Below, piece by piece: positions 62,733-64,000 of a stretch of DNA of 64,000 nt. The notes beneath the pieces are model-generated. The model saw only the letters and a program-made list of their open reading frames with translations, was not told the origin of the DNA and made no database searches. Source of the DNA: Acidobacteriota bacterium (GTDB taxonomy: Bacteria; Acidobacteriota; Blastocatellia; Pyrinomonadales; Pyrinomonadaceae); assembly GCA_019639175.1 (NCBI GenBank), contig JAHBSK010000002.1, forward strand, positions 124,001 through 188,000. The letters run 5' to 3'. The translations under genes were made by a program, and so were the position numbers. How positions within the stretch are numbered: the first letter of the stretch is position 1; every line of letters starts with the position of its first letter.

Positions 62733-64000
62733 GGTTTTTCGCATCATTTCTTTTTGTTCTGATCGTCGGCTGTTCGGTTTTTTCACAAGACCGGACAGCC
62801 GATCTTGTTATCCTGAACGGCAATGTGCTGACGATGGACGAAAAACGCCCGCGTGCCGAGGCGATAGCGGTCACGGGAAACATAATAAGCGCGGTCGGGA
62901 CGAACGCAGAGATCCGAGCGGTTGTCGGCGAGACAACTAAGGTCATTGATGCAAAAGGCGGAACGGTGATGCCCGGATTCAACGACGCTCACGTGCATTT
63001 TATGGCCATCGGCAACACGTTCTCTTCGATGGATATAAAGGATGTTGATACGCCTGAGAAATTAGTAGAGAGAATAAAATATTACGTCCGTTTTCTTCCG
63101 AAAGGGCGTTGGATATTGGGCAGCGGCGGCAGCGAAGCGCTGTGGAAAGCCGATGCGGCTGTGCTTGCAAAAGCTCTGGATGAGTCGGCCCCTGACAATC
63201 CTGTTTTTCTTTACAACACCGATCCGGCGTCGGCTCTGGCAAATGCTGTTGCCATGAAAAAGGGCGGAGTAAAACGCGCCGAGGGCGGAATAGTAGGCGA
63301 CGGAGCATTGGAGCGAGTACGCTTTGCCGTCCCGAGAGACCACACGAGCCGCTGGGCCGAGATAGCAGAGACGGCGACCAACTACGCGGCGTCTTTTGGC
63401 ATAACCAGCGTTCAGGATGTTCATTCGGACGATATGGCGGAGGCCTATCGCGAACTGGAACGCGCCGGTAAATTAAAGACGCGGGTCTATGACTGCATCT
63501 CGCTCAGCGATGCCGTTGCGAAAAAACTTTCGCCGCCAAAGAACGATCCGGCGTCGATGGTTCGCACGGGCTGTGTAAAAGGAACGCACGAGGGCGATGA
63601 CGAATCGACGCCGAAGCTGCTGGCTGATGTCATCGCGGCGGACAAAGCGGGCTGGCAGGTAGCCGTTCACGCGATAGGAACACGAACATCGTACGAAGTT
63701 CTGGACGTTTTCGAGGCGACGATCCGCGAGAACGGCCCTCGCGACCGCAGATTTAAACTGGAACACGCCGAGGGCATCAGCGCCAATGACCAGAAACGTG
63801 CCGGCAAAATGAACATCATCGCTTCCATTCAGCCATATCTTTTCGGCGGCGGTGCCGGGTTTGGTTCAGGATATTATCTCGGCCTGCAAAACGCAGGGAT
63901 GAAACTCGCATACGGCTCTGACGCACCGATGACGGCGTTCGATCCGATGCTTACGATGCAGGCCGCTGATCAAACCTCCGGTATTTCCGTTTATGACATT
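62729..64000 (+). CDS. Lipoprotein amidohydrolase (YtcJ-like), copy 2, partial
   Basis: Starts at GTG in the stop of copy 1 and stays open to the window end (424 codons visible). The N-terminus carries a lipobox, VLIVGC, so the protein is a lipoprotein, unlike copy 1. The core keeps [46 protein letters not shown] and LAYGSDAPM. The Asp of IGDR is Thr here and the DGSLGS loop is changed, so the substrate may differ. Copies 1 and 2 form a tandem pair, probably by duplication. The C-terminus lies outside the window. Confidence 0.88.
   Translation, partial: MRFFASFLFVLIVGCSVFSQDRTADLVILNGNVLTMDEKRPRAEAIAVTGNIISAVGTNAEIRAVVGETTKVIDAKGGTVMPGFNDAHVHFMAIGNTFSSMDIKDVDTPEKLVERIKYYVRFLPKGRWILGSGGSEALWKADAAVLAKALDESAPDNPVFLYNTDPASALANAVAMKKGGVKRAEGGIVGDGALERVRFAVPRDHTSRWAEIAETATNYAASFGITSVQDVHSDDMAEAYRELERAGKLKTRVYDCISLSDAVAKKLSPPKNDPASMVRTGCVKGTHEGDDESTPKLLADVIAADKAGWQVAVHAIGTRTSYEVLDVFEATIRENGPRDRRFKLEHAEGISANDQKRAGKMNIIASIQPYLFGGGAGFGSGYYLGLQNAGMKLAYGSDAPMTAFDPMLTMQAADQTSGISVYDI

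Overview
The window looks like chromosome from a Gram-negative, peptidase-rich bacterium. The best fit is Acidobacteriota of the Blastocatellia/Pyrinomonadaceae type. Support comes from the many exported M28, S9, M61-like and amidohydrolase enzymes, PilZ repeat proteins, LolA-like and carboxypeptidase-regulatory-like exported proteins, and a zinc-ribbon FtsK. This assignment is inference from gene style; no rRNA is present to settle it.

Layout. 0-8 kb: the tail of a probable DNA glycosylase, two tandem PilZ proteins, gyrA and, convergent to it, polA (with a decayed proofreading site), then a DUF1990 protein. 8.0-12.3 kb: an AT-richer accessory block holding a short AraC-type regulator, an 8-cysteine exported micro-protein, a membrane-anchored CxxC thioredoxin-like protein, a 486-residue exported helical protein, and a complete IS630-family element with a programmed -1 frameshift. 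This block ends right against the promoter of a tRNA-Glu(UUC) gene. 12.5-26 kb: an exported TPR protein, a structured RNA candidate with its own terminator, lnt, two paralogous small membrane proteins, a DUF1016 nuclease flanked by decayed fragments, prfB with its classical +1 frameshift, ftsK, and comEA-comEC. 26-28.7 kb: repeat-rich intergenic DNA, purH, and a possible 25-residue membrane micro-protein transcript. 28.7-33 kb: M61-like peptidase, SH3 lipoprotein, Smr protein, and small proteins.

32.5-36.8 kb is a compact five-gene leftward run in which a HindIII-type restriction-modification pair sits, almost without spacers, between two nucleotide-sugar epimerase/decarboxylase genes. 37-44.5 kb: M28 and S9 peptidases, a nucleotidyltransferase/small-partner pair, an e(P4)-type phosphatase, and a MATE exporter. 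44.7-48.7 kb: a seven-gene leftward operon (three glyoxalase/PhnB-like VOC proteins, SnoaL-like, RibD-like reductase, two DoxX) divergent from an HxlR regulator, with two inverted-repeat operators between them. 48.8-53.9 kb: DUF488, a DUF433/DUF5615 toxin-antitoxin pair, typA, BON and trmL. 54-64 kb: LolA-like exported proteins, an ECF sigma factor with a membrane PDZ partner, a three-gene envelope operon with 4-base overlaps, a TonB-domain protein, and two tandem amidohydrolases, the last running off the window.

Most of this is housekeeping and envelope metabolism. The segments least explained by known families are the AraC/Cys-rich peptide/thioredoxin cassette, the structured RNA at 14.5 kb and its partial copy at 26.4 kb, and the micro-protein transcript at 28.4-28.6 kb. 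No CRISPR array, prophage or rRNA was seen.
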